13,451 bases of DNA from Deltaproteobacteria bacterium UBA5799 (GCA_002418185.1 DIDN01000065.1:1-13451); one strand, 5' to 3'. Numbered from the stretch's first letter, positions 5,886-13,397 are shown. The notes: generated by a model not told the origin, from the letters alone. Numbers and translations are program-made.

Positions 5886-6485
5886 ATGGAGCCAGCCGCA
5901 ACGTTCATGCACGATTTCATCCTTGCCCTCATCCCGCTCTTTGTCGCCATGGAGCCGGTGGGGCTCATTCCCATCTACCTCGCCATGACGAGGGCAATGG
6001 ACAAAGGCCAGAAGAGAAATGTCCTCTTCTACTCGGTCATCACAGCCGCGGCGATTACCATAGCATTCCTCCTGGTGGGGAGGGCGGTCTTCCTCGCACT
6101 CGGCATAACCATATCCGACTTCCAGATAGCTGGCGGCCTGATACTCCTTTCCATAGCCATAGTGGACATCGTCCATACCGCAAGGATGGTCCCTGGCGTG
6201 CCGCTAACCATCGGGGTCGGCATAGTGCCAATAGGCACGCCGCTAATAGCGGGGCCGGCCGCGCTTACGACGCTTCTGATGCTGAGCGACCTTTACGGCT
6301 TCACCGCGACGCTCGCGGCCTTGCTCGTCAATCTCGTCATAGTGTGGCTCGTATTCTTTTCCGCCGAGAAAATAGTCGTCTACATAGGGGAGAACGGCGC
6401 GCTCGGGGTATCGAAGGTCATATCCCTTCTGCTTGCGGCCATAGCCGTCATGATGATACGGAGGGGTTTGGAGACGCTCTTCTGA
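5886..6485 (+). CDS. MarC family integral membrane protein
   Basis: A 199-residue very hydrophobic protein with about six membrane segments, roughly at residues 8-30, 45-65, 70-92, 105-130, 138-158 and 178-196. The conserved features are FVAMEPVGLIPIYLAMT near the N-terminus, IAGGLILLSIAI in the third helix and VGIVPIGTPLIAGPAALTTLL in the fourth. These mark the MarC/UPF0056 family of inner-membrane proteins. The family name comes from a locus linked to multiple antibiotic resistance in E. coli, but a role in resistance is not supported and the substrate is unknown. GGAGG (5871-5875) lies ten bases before ATG 5886. It starts 72 bases after rtcA on the same strand, so it may share its transcript. 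Confidence 0.92.
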   Translation: MEPAATFMHDFILALIPLFVAMEPVGLIPIYLAMTRAMDKGQKRNVLFYSVITAAAITIAFLLVGRAVFLALGITISDFQIAGGLILLSIAIVDIVHTARMVPGVPLTIGVGIVPIGTPLIAGPAALTTLLMLSDLYGFTATLAALLVNLVIVWLVFFSAEKIVVYIGENGALGVSKVISLLLAAIAVMMIRRGLETLF

Positions 6486-6486
6486 C

Positions 6487-6608
6487 AGGCTGCCGGAAAA
6501 GCCCAATCTGCTGCGTGGTCTTCAAAGTCCGTCATTGCGGCGTACCAAAAAAGTACGCCTCATTCCTCACTTTTCGACTCCTTGCGTCTTGAGCTTTTTG
6601 AGCAGCCT
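6487..6608. repeat. 122-bp terminal-inverted-repeat element (MITE/foldback-like intergenic repeat)
   Basis: The ends are AGGCTGC (6487-6493) and GCAGCCT (6602-6608), and the inverted match continues imperfectly for about 20 bases (roughly 16 of 20). In the middle is a perfect hairpin GGCGTAC/GTACGCC (6539-6545 and 6553-6559) with loop CAAAAAA. On the minus strand it reads AGGCTGCTCAAAAAGCTC, then GAGGCGTAC, then CGCAGCAGATTGGGC near the other end. That style recalls dispersed intergenic repeats I associate with deltaproteobacterial genomes; this is memory, not a search. It sits directly after the MarC gene and could also terminate transcription. The following 6609-6733 is A/T-richer and holds only a weak inverted repeat at 6686-6702. 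Confidence 0.6.
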
Positions 6609-6733
6609 TCATGTGATTTTGACTGGAATAAAGATGCCCACGTATTTATTGTCTATGCTTATTCACGGCCTTCCTTGACTGCGGGAAAAATCTCTGATTT
6701 TTAGGTTGCCTGAACCGCTGCTTTTGTTGAAAT

Positions 6734-6749
6734 CGGGGCATGAGCCCCG
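6734..6749 (-). terminator. Possible terminator after argC
   Basis: CGGGGC (6734-6739) and GCCCCG (6744-6749) form a perfect six-base stem with a four-base loop, six bases beyond the argC stop on the minus strand. Only a short ATTTC follows instead of a real T-run, so this is a weak intrinsic terminator at best. Confidence 0.4.
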
Positions 6750-6754
6750 GTCCC

Positions 6755-7780
6755 TCAGACGGAAAGCGGCGGCGTAAGGAGGGCCTTTTCCTCCGGGAAG
6801 CCGGACATCAGGTTCATGTTCTGCACGGCCTGCCCTGACGCGCCCTTTACCAGATTGTCGATCGCGGATACGACGATGACCCTTTTACGGTCGGCAAATA
6901 GGCCGATATCGCAGAAGTTCGACCCGCGGACCTGGCTTATGTCCGGGTAAGAGCCCTCGGGCAGCAGCCTTACGAACCGCTCCCCGGCGTAGAAATCCGC
7001 ATAAAGCGAGGAGAGGGCTGCCTGGGACAGTTCCTCTTTAAGCCCGGCGTAGGCGGTCGTGAGTATGCCCCTTGAGGCCGGTATGAGGTGCGGGGTGAAA
7101 CGCACCCCGAGCGGGCCTCCTGCCGCGGATGAAAGCTCCTGCTCTATTTCCGGGGTGTGCCTGTGGCAGCCGACCTTATACGCCTTGAAGCCCGAGGCGA
7201 CTTCGACGAAAGCGGTTTCCAGGCCTGCGTTCCTGCCTGCCCCTGACACGCCGCTCTTCGAGTCTACGATGACCGTGCCTTCTGCAAGGAGCCCATTTTT
7301 CGCGAGCGGCACAAGCGCCAGCACCGCGCCCGTGGGATAGCACCCGGGGTTTGCCACAAGGCGCGCGCCTTTTATCTCCTCCCTTTTAAGCTCGGGCAGT
7401 CCGTAGACCGCCTGTGACAGGAGGCCTGTAGACTTGTGCTCGCCGTACCACGACTTGTATACGCCGGGGTCGCGGAGGCGGAAATCAGCGCTAAGGTCCA
7501 CGACCTTCGAGCCTTTCAATAGCTCAGGCACGACCTCCTGGGAAGCGCCGTGGGGCATGGCGCTGAAGGCGATGTCGGCCCTTACGCCCATTGCGTCCTC
7601 TGGGTCGCTGAAGACGAGATTGTCATAGAAGCCACGGAGGGCCGGGAAGACCTCGGGCACGGCCTTTCCCTTGTACTGCCTGGACGTGGCCTCTACCACC
7701 TCTGCCCCGTCGTGCAGGGCGAGTATCCTCAGTAGCTCGAGCCCGGTGTATCCGCTCGCACCGAATATGGCGACCTTCAT
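6755..7780 (-). CDS. argC: N-acetyl-gamma-glutamyl-phosphate reductase
   Basis: The third step of arginine synthesis: NADPH-dependent reduction of N-acetylglutamyl phosphate to the semialdehyde. The 341-residue length is normal for the family. The Rossmann motif GASGYTG is at residues 7-13, and the catalytic Cys is C147 in VANPGCYPT. KSGVSGAGR (175-183) and GCHRHTPEIEQ (204-214, with the catalytic His) follow, and the C-terminal SAIDNLVKGASGQAVQNMNLM is a family signature. ATG 7780 is preceded on its own strand by AAGGGGGG. It lies downstream of rpsI, the order rplM-rpsI-argC seen in Geobacter and relatives, but a strong terminator stands between, so argC must depend on readthrough or a weak promoter of its own. 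No other arg genes are visible. Confidence 0.97.
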   Translation of the reverse strand: MKVAIFGASGYTGLELLRILALHDGAEVVEATSRQYKGKAVPEVFPALRGFYDNLVFSDPEDAMGVRADIAFSAMPHGASQEVVPELLKGSKVVDLSADFRLRDPGVYKSWYGEHKSTGLLSQAVYGLPELKREEIKGARLVANPGCYPTGAVLALVPLAKNGLLAEGTVIVDSKSGVSGAGRNAGLETAFVEVASGFKAYKVGCHRHTPEIEQELSSAAGGPLGVRFTPHLIPASRGILTTAYAGLKEELSQAALSSLYADFYAGERFVRLLPEGSYPDISQVRGSNFCDIGLFADRKRVIVVSAIDNLVKGASGQAVQNMNLMSGFPEEKALLTPPLSV

Positions 7781-7816
7781 TCAGACCCCCCCTTCAAAAG
7801 AAAGCGACTCCAAAAT

Positions 7817-7848
7817 AAAAAAGGGGAAGGCCGGTCCGGCCTTCCCCT
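7817..7848 (-). terminator. Strong intrinsic terminator of rplM-rpsI
   Basis: On the minus strand, 21 bases after the rpsI stop, a nearly perfect 12-13 base GC-rich stem (7836-7848 with 7822-7834, AGGGGAAGGCCGG and its complement) is followed at once by TTTTTT (7822-7817) and more A/T. This is textbook rho-independent form. On the plus strand there is no T-run, so it acts in one direction. Confidence 0.88.
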
Positions 7849-7868
7849 AAAAGGACGAATACAGGATA

Positions 7869-8258
7869 TTACCTCTTGGAGAACTGGAACCGTTTCCTTG
7901 CGCCCTTCTGTCCGTACTTCTTCCTCTCCTTCATCCTCGGGTCCCTGGTGATGAGGCCGGCCTTCTTCAAAACGCCCCTGTAGGACTCGTCCGCGAGGCA
8001 CAGCGCCCTGGCTATGCCGTGCCTTACCGCGCCCGCCTGGCCGCTCTCGCCGCCGCCGTTCACGTTGGCTATCACGCTGAACTTGCCGGAGGTCTCTGTG
8101 AGGCTGAGGGGCTGCCTTACGATGCTCCTCAGTGTGTCGCGGCTGAAGAACTCGTTCACGTTCTTCCTGTTCACGGTTATATCGCCGGCCCCGGCAAGGA
8201 GCCTTACCCTTGCGACCGAGGTCTTGCGTCTGCCGACTGCGCTGAATACGTCTGCCAT
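7869..8258 (-). CDS. rpsI: 30S ribosomal protein S9
   Basis: A 129-residue protein of the small ribosomal subunit; its basic C-terminal tail reaches toward the P-site tRNA. The N-terminal GRRKTSVARVRL, the middle NVNGGGESGQAGAVRHGIARAL, DPRMKERKKYGQKGARKRFQFSKR at the end and the final Ser-Lys-Arg are diagnostic. GGAG lies seven bases before ATG 8258. It follows rplM by 34 bases, the conserved L13-S9 operon order, and ends shortly before a strong terminator. Nothing is unusual about the sequence. Confidence 0.98.
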   Translation of the reverse strand: MADVFSAVGRRKTSVARVRLLAGAGDITVNRKNVNEFFSRDTLRSIVRQPLSLTETSGKFSVIANVNGGGESGQAGAVRHGIARALCLADESYRGVLKKAGLITRDPRMKERKKYGQKGARKRFQFSKR

Positions 8259-8292
8259 TTACATTCTCCCGAAAGATAATAAATTGAAAGCC

Positions 8293-8721
8293 TTATTTGG
8301 CCAGGGCGACCGGGCCCTGGGCCTGGTGGGGGTGCTTGTCCCCGGTGTATACCTTGAGCTTCTTGAACATGTCCCTGCCGAGGGGCCCCTTGGGGAGCAT
8401 CCCCCATACGGCCTTCTGGATGACCTCCTCGGGCTTTTTGGCCGAGAGCTTCTCGAGCGGGACGGATTTTAATCCGCCCGGGTACATGCTGTGGTGGTAA
8501 TAGACCTTGCCGGTCATCTTCTGGCCGGAAACGGTTATCTTCTCGGCGTTTATTACGACGACGAAGTCCCCGGTGTCGAGATAAGGGGTGTAAGTGGGCC
8601 TGTGCTTGCCCCGGAGCACCGTGGCTATGCGGGTGGCAAGCCTGCCGAGGGTCTCCCCCTTGGCGTCTACAAGGTACCACTTCTTCGCGTTTGCGTCTAC
8701 TTTTGGAATGAATGTCTTCAT
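8293..8721 (-). CDS. rplM: 50S ribosomal protein L13
   Basis: A 142-residue large-subunit protein, one of the early assembly proteins. Diagnostic segments are KKWYLVDAKGETLGRLAT (13-30), LRGKHRPTYTPYLDTGDFVVVINAEKI, YYHHSMYPGGLKS and AVWGMLPKGPLGRDMFKKLKVYTG. It is the first gene of the rplM-rpsI unit and is divergent from ligA. The ribosome binding site (CGGGGA) is poor for a ribosomal gene. A good sigma-70 type promoter lies 30-60 bases upstream. In other bacteria the L13-S9 transcript can be repressed by its own product; no such site was recognised here. Confidence 0.98.
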   Translation of the reverse strand: MKTFIPKVDANAKKWYLVDAKGETLGRLATRIATVLRGKHRPTYTPYLDTGDFVVVINAEKITVSGQKMTGKVYYHHSMYPGGLKSVPLEKLSAKKPEEVIQKAVWGMLPKGPLGRDMFKKLKVYTGDKHPHQAQGPVALAK

Positions 8722-8752
8722 CTTAGTCCCCGGATATCAATTTGAATTCTAA

Positions 8753-8781
8753 AATTTAAAGTATCCGGCGGGTTTTGTCAA
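8753..8781 (-). promoter_or_regulatory. Sigma-70 type promoter of rplM-rpsI
   Basis: On the minus strand a perfect -35 TTGACA (8781-8776) is followed by a 17-base spacer and TAAATT (8758-8753), a four-of-six -10. The region is A/T-rich within GC-rich surroundings. Transcription would begin near 8746 and give a leader of about 25 bases before the ATG at 8721. Confidence 0.75.
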
Positions 8782-8895
8782 GGGTTAATTTCCGGACTGC
8801 CGGAAAAGGGGCGTACGGGCCGGGAGGCCTGTACCCGGAGCCGCTCCGAACCGCCCGATTGACCGCAGCCCGGGTGTGTGCTAAGTATATCGTCC

Positions 8896-10905
8896 ATGGA
8901 TGAAAAAGCCGCCAGGGCCGGGATAGACCGGCTGAGAAAAGAGATAAACTACCACAATTACCGCTATTATATCCTGGACAGCCCGGTTGTGACGGACGCC
9001 GAGTACGACCGGCTCATGAAGGCCCTCCAGGACCTCGAAGCGGCATTCCCCCGTCTGATTACCCCGGACTCCCCTACCCAGAGGGTTGGGGAGAAGCCGC
9101 TGGCGGCCTTCGGGACCCTCAGGCACTCAATACCCATGCTCTCCCTCGGGAACGCATTTTCCGACGAGGACGCGATCGAGTTCGACGCCAGGATAAAACG
9201 GCAGGCGGATCTCCCGCCCGGTGAGAGGATAGAGTACGTGGGCGAGCCCAAGATGGACGGGCTCGCGGTAGAGCTCGTCTACGAGGGCGGCTCGTTTGCC
9301 AGGGGCTCTACCAGGGGCGACGGCGTCGTTGGCGAGGACGTGACGCAGAACTTGAGGACCATCCGCTCGGTGCCGCTCAGGCTTGCCGGCAAAGCGCCTC
9401 ACTACCTTGAAGTGCGCGGAGAGGTCTTCCTGCCGCTTGACGCCTTCAGGAAGATAAACCGGGAGCGCGAGTCGCGAGGAGAGCCCCTTTTCGCAAACCC
9501 GAGGAACGCCGCTGCCGGGTCTGTGCGGCAGCTCGACCCGAGGATAACGGCATCGAGGCCCCTCGACATGTTCTGCTACGGGCTGGGGCTTGCCGAGGGC
9601 GCGGAGGTAAAGACCCATTTCGAGTCCCTTGAGCTCATAAGAAAGCTCGGTCTCAAGGTGAACCCGTTCGTAAGGAGGCTTTCCGGCATAGAGGAGGCCC
9701 TCGGATACCATCACGAAATCGAGGAGAAGAGGGAGGGACTCAATTACGAGCTCGACGGCGTGGTGCTGAAGGTAGACAGCATCGCTCTGCAGGAGCGGCT
9801 CGGCATGCTCACGAGGAGTCCTCGCTGGGCAATCGCGTACAAGTTCGCGCCAAAGCAGGAGTCGACCCGCGTAAGGGACATAGCCGTGGGCGTGGGGAGG
9901 ACCGGGGCGCTTACGCCGGTCGCGCTCCTTGAGCCTGTCTCGGTGGGGGGCGTGACGATCGAGCGCGCCACCCTCCATAACCTCGACGAGATTGAGAGGA
10001 AGGACGTAAGGCCCGGGGACACCGTCATCGTGCAGAGGGCGGGGGACGTGATACCCGAGGTGCTGACCGTCATAAAAGAGAAGCGGCCTTCCCACGCAAA
10101 AGAGTTCCGCATGCCGGACGAGTGCCCTGAATGCGGCTCGAAGGTAGAGAGGGTCGGGGCCATACACTACTGCACCGGGGGGCTGCTCTGCCCGGCGCAG
10201 CTAAAGGAGAGCATAAGGCACTTTGCCTCCAAGCGGGCCATGGACATCGAAGGCATGGGGGAGATGCACGTAGAGCAGTTCGTGGAGGCGGGCCTCATCA
10301 AGGACGTGGCAGACATCTACATGAGACTTACGCCGGACAGCCTCCGCGGCCTTGCCAAATGGAAGGACAAGTCAATATCCAACCTCGTTGCCGCAATCGA
10401 GGGGAGCAAAAGGCCCACGCTTGAGAGGCTCATCTACGCCCTCGGCATAAAGGGCGTGGGCGAGCGGCTCGCTATGGTGCTGGCAAAGCGTTTCGGGTCG
10501 ATCGAAGACCTCATGAAGGCTAACGAGGAAGAGCTTATCAGCGTACCGGAGATAGGCCCGGGCACTGCCAAGGCGGTGGTTGATTTTTTCGCGGAGCCGC
10601 ACAACCGGCAGGTGATAGATAAGCTAAAGATGGCCGGGGTGGTATTCCCGAAAGAGGAGGGGAAAGAAGAGAGGGGGGCGCTTGCGGGCAAGGTCTTCCT
10701 CTTTACCGGTGCGCTCGAATCATTCACGAGAGGCGAGGCAAAGGACCTCGTGGTCTCGCTCGGCGCCGAGGCAGCCGGCTCTGTCTCGAAAAAGGTCGAT
10801 TACGTCGTGGCCGGCAGAGAGCCCGGCTCGAAACATGAAAGGGCAAGGGAGCTGGGCCTCAGGATAATCGACGAGGACGAGTTCAGGAGGATGGTCGGGA
10901 AGTAG
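8896..10905 (+). CDS. ligA: NAD-dependent DNA ligase
   Basis: It seals nicks in DNA during replication and repair, using NAD+ to form a ligase-AMP intermediate. With ATG 8896 the protein has 669 residues, the usual size. Domains in order: Ia (HNYRYYILDSP near 20), adenylation with the AMP-accepting Lys in EPKMDG (K119), GDGVVGEDVTQN, LEVRGEV, NPRNAAAGSVRQ, ELDGVVLKV, WAIAYKFAP and VGRTGALTPVA. An OB domain and a four-Cys zinc finger (C410, C413, C426, C432) follow, then helix-hairpin-helix repeats around residues 500-580 and a C-terminal BRCT domain (ALAGKVFLFTGAL). An in-frame GTG at 8878 would add six residues; neither start has a ribosome binding site. Two GC hairpins (8791-8804 and 8813-8834) lie in the gap to the divergent rplM. 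Confidence 0.98.
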   Translation: MDEKAARAGIDRLRKEINYHNYRYYILDSPVVTDAEYDRLMKALQDLEAAFPRLITPDSPTQRVGEKPLAAFGTLRHSIPMLSLGNAFSDEDAIEFDARIKRQADLPPGERIEYVGEPKMDGLAVELVYEGGSFARGSTRGDGVVGEDVTQNLRTIRSVPLRLAGKAPHYLEVRGEVFLPLDAFRKINRERESRGEPLFANPRNAAAGSVRQLDPRITASRPLDMFCYGLGLAEGAEVKTHFESLELIRKLGLKVNPFVRRLSGIEEALGYHHEIEEKREGLNYELDGVVLKVDSIALQERLGMLTRSPRWAIAYKFAPKQESTRVRDIAVGVGRTGALTPVALLEPVSVGGVTIERATLHNLDEIERKDVRPGDTVIVQRAGDVIPEVLTVIKEKRPSHAKEFRMPDECPECGSKVERVGAIHYCTGGLLCPAQLKESIRHFASKRAMDIEGMGEMHVEQFVEAGLIKDVADIYMRLTPDSLRGLAKWKDKSISNLVAAIEGSKRPTLERLIYALGIKGVGERLAMVLAKRFGSIEDLMKANEEELISVPEIGPGTAKAVVDFFAEPHNRQVIDKLKMAGVVFPKEEGKEERGALAGKVFLFTGALESFTRGEAKDLVVSLGAEAAGSVSKKVDYVVAGREPGSKHERARELGLRIIDEDEFRRMVGK

Positions 10906-10974
10906 TCCGGGTCCAGGGGCCTATGCACGCGCGCCCTCTTCCGGGACCTTCGGCTGCGCTCCCCTTCCTTTTGC

Positions 10975-11427
10975 CTAATCATGAATTACCGTAATTATCC
11001 TGGCCGGGTCCTCGGGCGAGCCCAGTGCTATTATGCGCGAGTCCGCGAGATCCTCCGCAGACAAGGATGCAAGGCTCTTCCATCCCTCGTTGCCGACCCT
11101 CCTGCATTCCCCGCCGCTACAATAGTCCACGGTCGCCCTGTTCCCTATGCTTATGGGCACTGAAACGCCCTCGGGCCCCAGGAAGCCCGGGACCTCCGAT
11201 TGGAGCACCATTGTGCGGTTTTCAGGGTCCATCTCCCCGAGGCGTCCGGCGTACATGGTCTCGTAGAATATCTCACCCCCGAACTGCTCGAGGAAGGAGG
11301 GTTTCTGGACCTGTGACGGCACGCCGGCCACATAGTCTTCGAGCCCGCCGAAATAGTAGGCGCTGCACTCTGACGGCGCGAGCGCAAGGAAAAGTGGCAT
11401 GAAGAGCAAGGCCTTCAATTTTTTCAT
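10975..11427 (-). CDS. Small secreted protein, family not recognised
   Basis: A 150-residue protein with a classical signal peptide: positive MKKLK, hydrophobic ALLFMPLFLALAPS and a likely cut after CSA at 23, giving a mature export product. There is no lipobox, so it is unlikely to be a lipoprotein. The mature part starts YYFGGLEDYVAGVP and holds one Cys pair (C103 and C108, in CSGGEC) that could form a disulphide outside the cytoplasm. A motif TMVLQSEVPGFLGPEG and a C-terminal ARIITVIHD follow. ATG 11427 has a near-perfect AAAGGAGG five bases upstream, which decides against the upstream ATG at 11454. It is convergent with ligA. I do not recognise a family; the short beta-rich sequence suggests a periplasmic or surface protein. 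Confidence 0.78.
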   Translation of the reverse strand: MKKLKALLFMPLFLALAPSECSAYYFGGLEDYVAGVPSQVQKPSFLEQFGGEIFYETMYAGRLGEMDPENRTMVLQSEVPGFLGPEGVSVPISIGNRATVDYCSGGECRRVGNEGWKSLASLSAEDLADSRIIALGSPEDPARIITVIHD

Positions 11428-11497
11428 CCAAACCTCCTTTGTTGGCGGAAACACCGGATACGAGCGTGGATGCGCCGCTTTTGTCCGCTCCTTATAG

Positions 11498-11506
11498 ATT
11501 GTAGCA
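11498..11506 (-). promoter_or_regulatory. Extended -10 promoter for the small secreted protein
   Basis: On the minus strand TGCTACAAT is a TGnTAnAAT extended -10 (five of six in the hexamer). It has no clear -35. Transcription from near 11491 would give a leader of about 64 bases ending in the AAAGGAGG site. It resembles the element at 4357-4365. The rest of 11507-11577 shows nothing definite. Confidence 0.45.
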
Positions 11507-11577
11507 AAGATTTCAGGACTTGGGGGGGCAGGGGAGGTGGCTTGCCGGCTGGCGGGCTTACGCGCCCCGGGGACGGC

Positions 11578-12057
11578 TCATTTGAAGAAACTGCCCCTCT
11601 CGTAGACGAGAGGCCTCGAACCTTCCCTCCTTACCCCTGCGTCAAGGACCTCGCCTACGAAGAGGGTATGGTCCCCGGCGTCATGGATAGAGGCAACCCT
11701 GCAGTCGAGCCATGCGTCGCACTTGACGAGGACCGGCGCGCCGGTTGCCTTTGTCACGTACTCTATCCCGGCGAACTTGTCCGTCTTCCTCCCGGTCTTG
11801 AGGCCGAAGTGTTTCCCCATGTCGATGTCTTCAGGACCGAGTATGTTGATGGCGAAGATGCCGGCCTTTCTTATCATGTCGTGGGAGAACCGTGTCTTGC
11901 CTACCGAGACCGTCACAAGGGGCGGCACGAACGACGCCCTCGACACCCACGCGGCGGTCAGCGCGTTCGCCCTGCCCTCATGCACTGTGCTTATCACGTA
12001 CACGCCGTGGGTTATGAGCGCCTGTGCCCTTGATATCTCCTCCTTAACGCTCGACAC
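11578..12057 (-). CDS. Flavin reductase family protein (FMN-binding split barrel)
   Basis: A 159-residue protein of the flavin reductase-like domain family, which binds FMN and commonly reduces it with NAD(P)H or serves as a flavoprotein electron carrier. The signature order is visible: HGVYVISTVHEGRANALTAAWVSRASFVPPLVTVSVGKTRFSHDMIRKAGIFAINIL, then the GKHFGLKTGRKTDKF segment, ending FVGEVLDAG. The start is GTG at 12057, with GGAGG about five bases upstream. The first 14 bases overlap the end of the DUF3047 gene, which points to translational coupling. A strong-looking AGGAGG just inside the coding region has no usable ATG after it. The partner oxygenase or substrate is unknown. Confidence 0.92.
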   Translation of the reverse strand: MSSVKEEISRAQALITHGVYVISTVHEGRANALTAAWVSRASFVPPLVTVSVGKTRFSHDMIRKAGIFAINILGPEDIDMGKHFGLKTGRKTDKFAGIEYVTKATGAPVLVKCDAWLDCRVASIHDAGDHTLFVGEVLDAGVRREGSRPLVYERGSFFK

Positions 12058-12826
12058 CGCCGCCTCCGTCCAGGGGCTTGAGGATTATATCGTCATAGTA
12101 TGCCACAGCCCTGCTATTCGTGTTGTCCGTGTCCGTCATGACGGCTATCCCGGCAATGGGCGGGGGCTCCTCGCCGAAAAGACTCCTGTAGTCCTCGAGG
12201 ACGTTCCTTTCCTCGGCCACCCAGCCGCCGGCAAGTCCTGGGCCGCTTTCCACCGCTATAACCTTCATGCTCGCCGTAAAAGGGCTCTCGATGACCTCGC
12301 CTTTTCCGAGCCCGCCCGCCCAGACGTAGGCTATTATATTCCCTGTGGGCTCAAGGCTCAGTAGGGACTTAGCCAGCGCCTGCCTGAGTTTGTCATAGGA
12401 GGTGGCCTTTTCGGGCTCGTACTCGAAAATGACGTAGAGCCTTGCCGCATAATCGTCCCCGTCTTTCGACCTCTCGTCGCCGGAAAGCACGCCCTCCACC
12501 TTCCATTTCCAGGAGATGACCGGGAACTCCCCTGCGTCGGCGCCGAATTTCATGTACAGGGCAGACGCCCCGTGCTCGCTCTCGGCCTTGAGTACGCCAT
12601 TTTCGCCGTCGTCAACGACCTTGTAGGATGTGACTTTCTTCTGCGGGAAATCGAAAGTGCTCCAGTCACCGGGAAGCCCGGTCTCGGGGTCCGTATCGGA
12701 GAACGTCTCATGGAAGAAGTATTTCACCTCTTCGGCATGGACCGGGCCATAGGGCGCCGTTAGCGAGAGAAGGAACGCCGCGAAAAGGAAAAACGAAAGG
12801 GGACGCTGTGAGGGCCTTGATAGCAT
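12044..12826 (-). CDS. DUF3047 secreted protein
   Basis: A 260-residue exported protein. The N-terminal signal peptide has basic residues, a hydrophobic stretch LSFFLFAAFLLSLTAPYG and a likely cut after VHA at about 31. The mature part begins with a strand-rich domain (FHETFSD, LPGDWSTFDFPQKKVTSYKVVDDG, SALYMKF, ISWKWKVEG), then DDYAARLYVIFEY, NIIAYVWAGGLGKG, PFTASMKVIAVESG, an EERNVLEDYRSLFGEEPP block and finally GIAVMTDTDNTNSRAVAYYDDI. These match my recollection of DUF3047, which resembles jelly-roll carbohydrate-binding folds. No function is established. The gene overlaps the flavin reductase gene by 14 bases, a link between an exported and a cytoplasmic protein. Confidence 0.87.
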   Translation of the reverse strand: MLSRPSQRPLSFFLFAAFLLSLTAPYGPVHAEEVKYFFHETFSDTDPETGLPGDWSTFDFPQKKVTSYKVVDDGENGVLKAESEHGASALYMKFGADAGEFPVISWKWKVEGVLSGDERSKDGDDYAARLYVIFEYEPEKATSYDKLRQALAKSLLSLEPTGNIIAYVWAGGLGKGEVIESPFTASMKVIAVESGPGLAGGWVAEERNVLEDYRSLFGEEPPPIAGIAVMTDTDNTNSRAVAYYDDIILKPLDGGGGVER

Positions 12827-12888
12827 GGTCTTTTCCCTGTCGGAGTCTGGTTTTTATTGGTATTGCTTAGGGCCTGGAAGAGGAGTTT

Positions 12889-13386
12889 CTATTTAGAGTG
12901 CCTGTCTGCGACCTTGCTTGCTCCGAATGAGTCGGGCTTGGTCCTCGCCGCATAGCCGGAGCCGGTGACCATCCCGACCACTTCCCTTATTATCTCTTTC
13001 GTCTCGCCGTTTTCGCCTATATCGAGGTGGATTTCGAGCGGCAGGTCCCTGAGCCCCTTCTCGTTAAGCATCTTCCGGAGCATCGTCGCAAGCTCTATGC
13101 TCATCGTGGCCTCGTAGAAGATGCGCTGCTTCAGGCTCTCCATCTTCCGCCGCTGGGACTTCTTGTAGAAGTACCTGCCGCCGTGCCCGACCCGGTGTAC
13201 GACAACGGCGCTTACGAACAGTGTCTCGCTGTTCAAGAAGGAATCGGTCCCGATGATTACGTTATATGTCTGGTCCGGGATCTCGTTTACGTACTCGATC
13301 ACCCTTTCAAACATTTCGTCGATGCTCAGGCGGCCGAAGGTGGGGCTTGTGAAATCCTGGAAACTCTTGAGACAAGTAGATTCCAT
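12889..13386 (-). CDS. YkuK/DUF458 RNase H-like fold protein
   Basis: A 165-residue protein of the DUF458 (RNase H-like, Bacillus YkuK) family. Conserved blocks are FTSPTFGRLSIDE near residue 12, IIGTDS with Asp48, the central basic GGRYFYKKSQRRKMESLKQRI, then IHLDIGENGETKEIIREVVGMVTGSGYAARTKPDSFGASKVADRHSK at the end, with Asp122 and Asp161. The acidic residues could form an RNase H-type metal site, but no activity is proven to me. The C-terminus is complete. A good AAAGGAG (13413-13407) lies 20 bases before ATG 13386, too far to serve it well, and is correctly spaced for an out-of-frame ATG at 13397. Its promoter lies near or beyond the window edge. Confidence 0.88.
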   Translation of the reverse strand: MESTCLKSFQDFTSPTFGRLSIDEMFERVIEYVNEIPDQTYNVIIGTDSFLNSETLFVSAVVVHRVGHGGRYFYKKSQRRKMESLKQRIFYEATMSIELATMLRKMLNEKGLRDLPLEIHLDIGENGETKEIIREVVGMVTGSGYAARTKPDSFGASKVADRHSK

Positions 13387-13397
13387 CCGGCAATCAT
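13326..13397 (-). other. Possible 23-codon upstream ORF overlapping the DUF458 start
   Basis: ATG 13397 stands nine bases after AAAGGAG and reads MIAGWNLLVSRVSRISQAPP and three more residues before TGA ending at 13326. It overlaps the first 20 codons of the DUF458 gene in another frame. It could be a leader peptide that controls the gene, or the site could serve ATG 13386 poorly. Peptide synthesis is untested. Confidence 0.3.

Noticed and set aside
9127..10167. 346-codon minus-strand ORF inside ligA
   Set aside because: It is antisense to a fully conserved ligA coding region and has low-complexity composition typical of a GC-rich shadow frame.
11428..11454. ATG 11454 as the start of the small secreted protein
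   Set aside because: The AAAGGAGG site and the classical MKK signal peptide both point to ATG 11427.
11470..12033. 187-codon plus-strand ORF
   Set aside because: It is antisense to the flavin reductase gene, which has clear family motifs; no ribosome binding site or family signature supports it.
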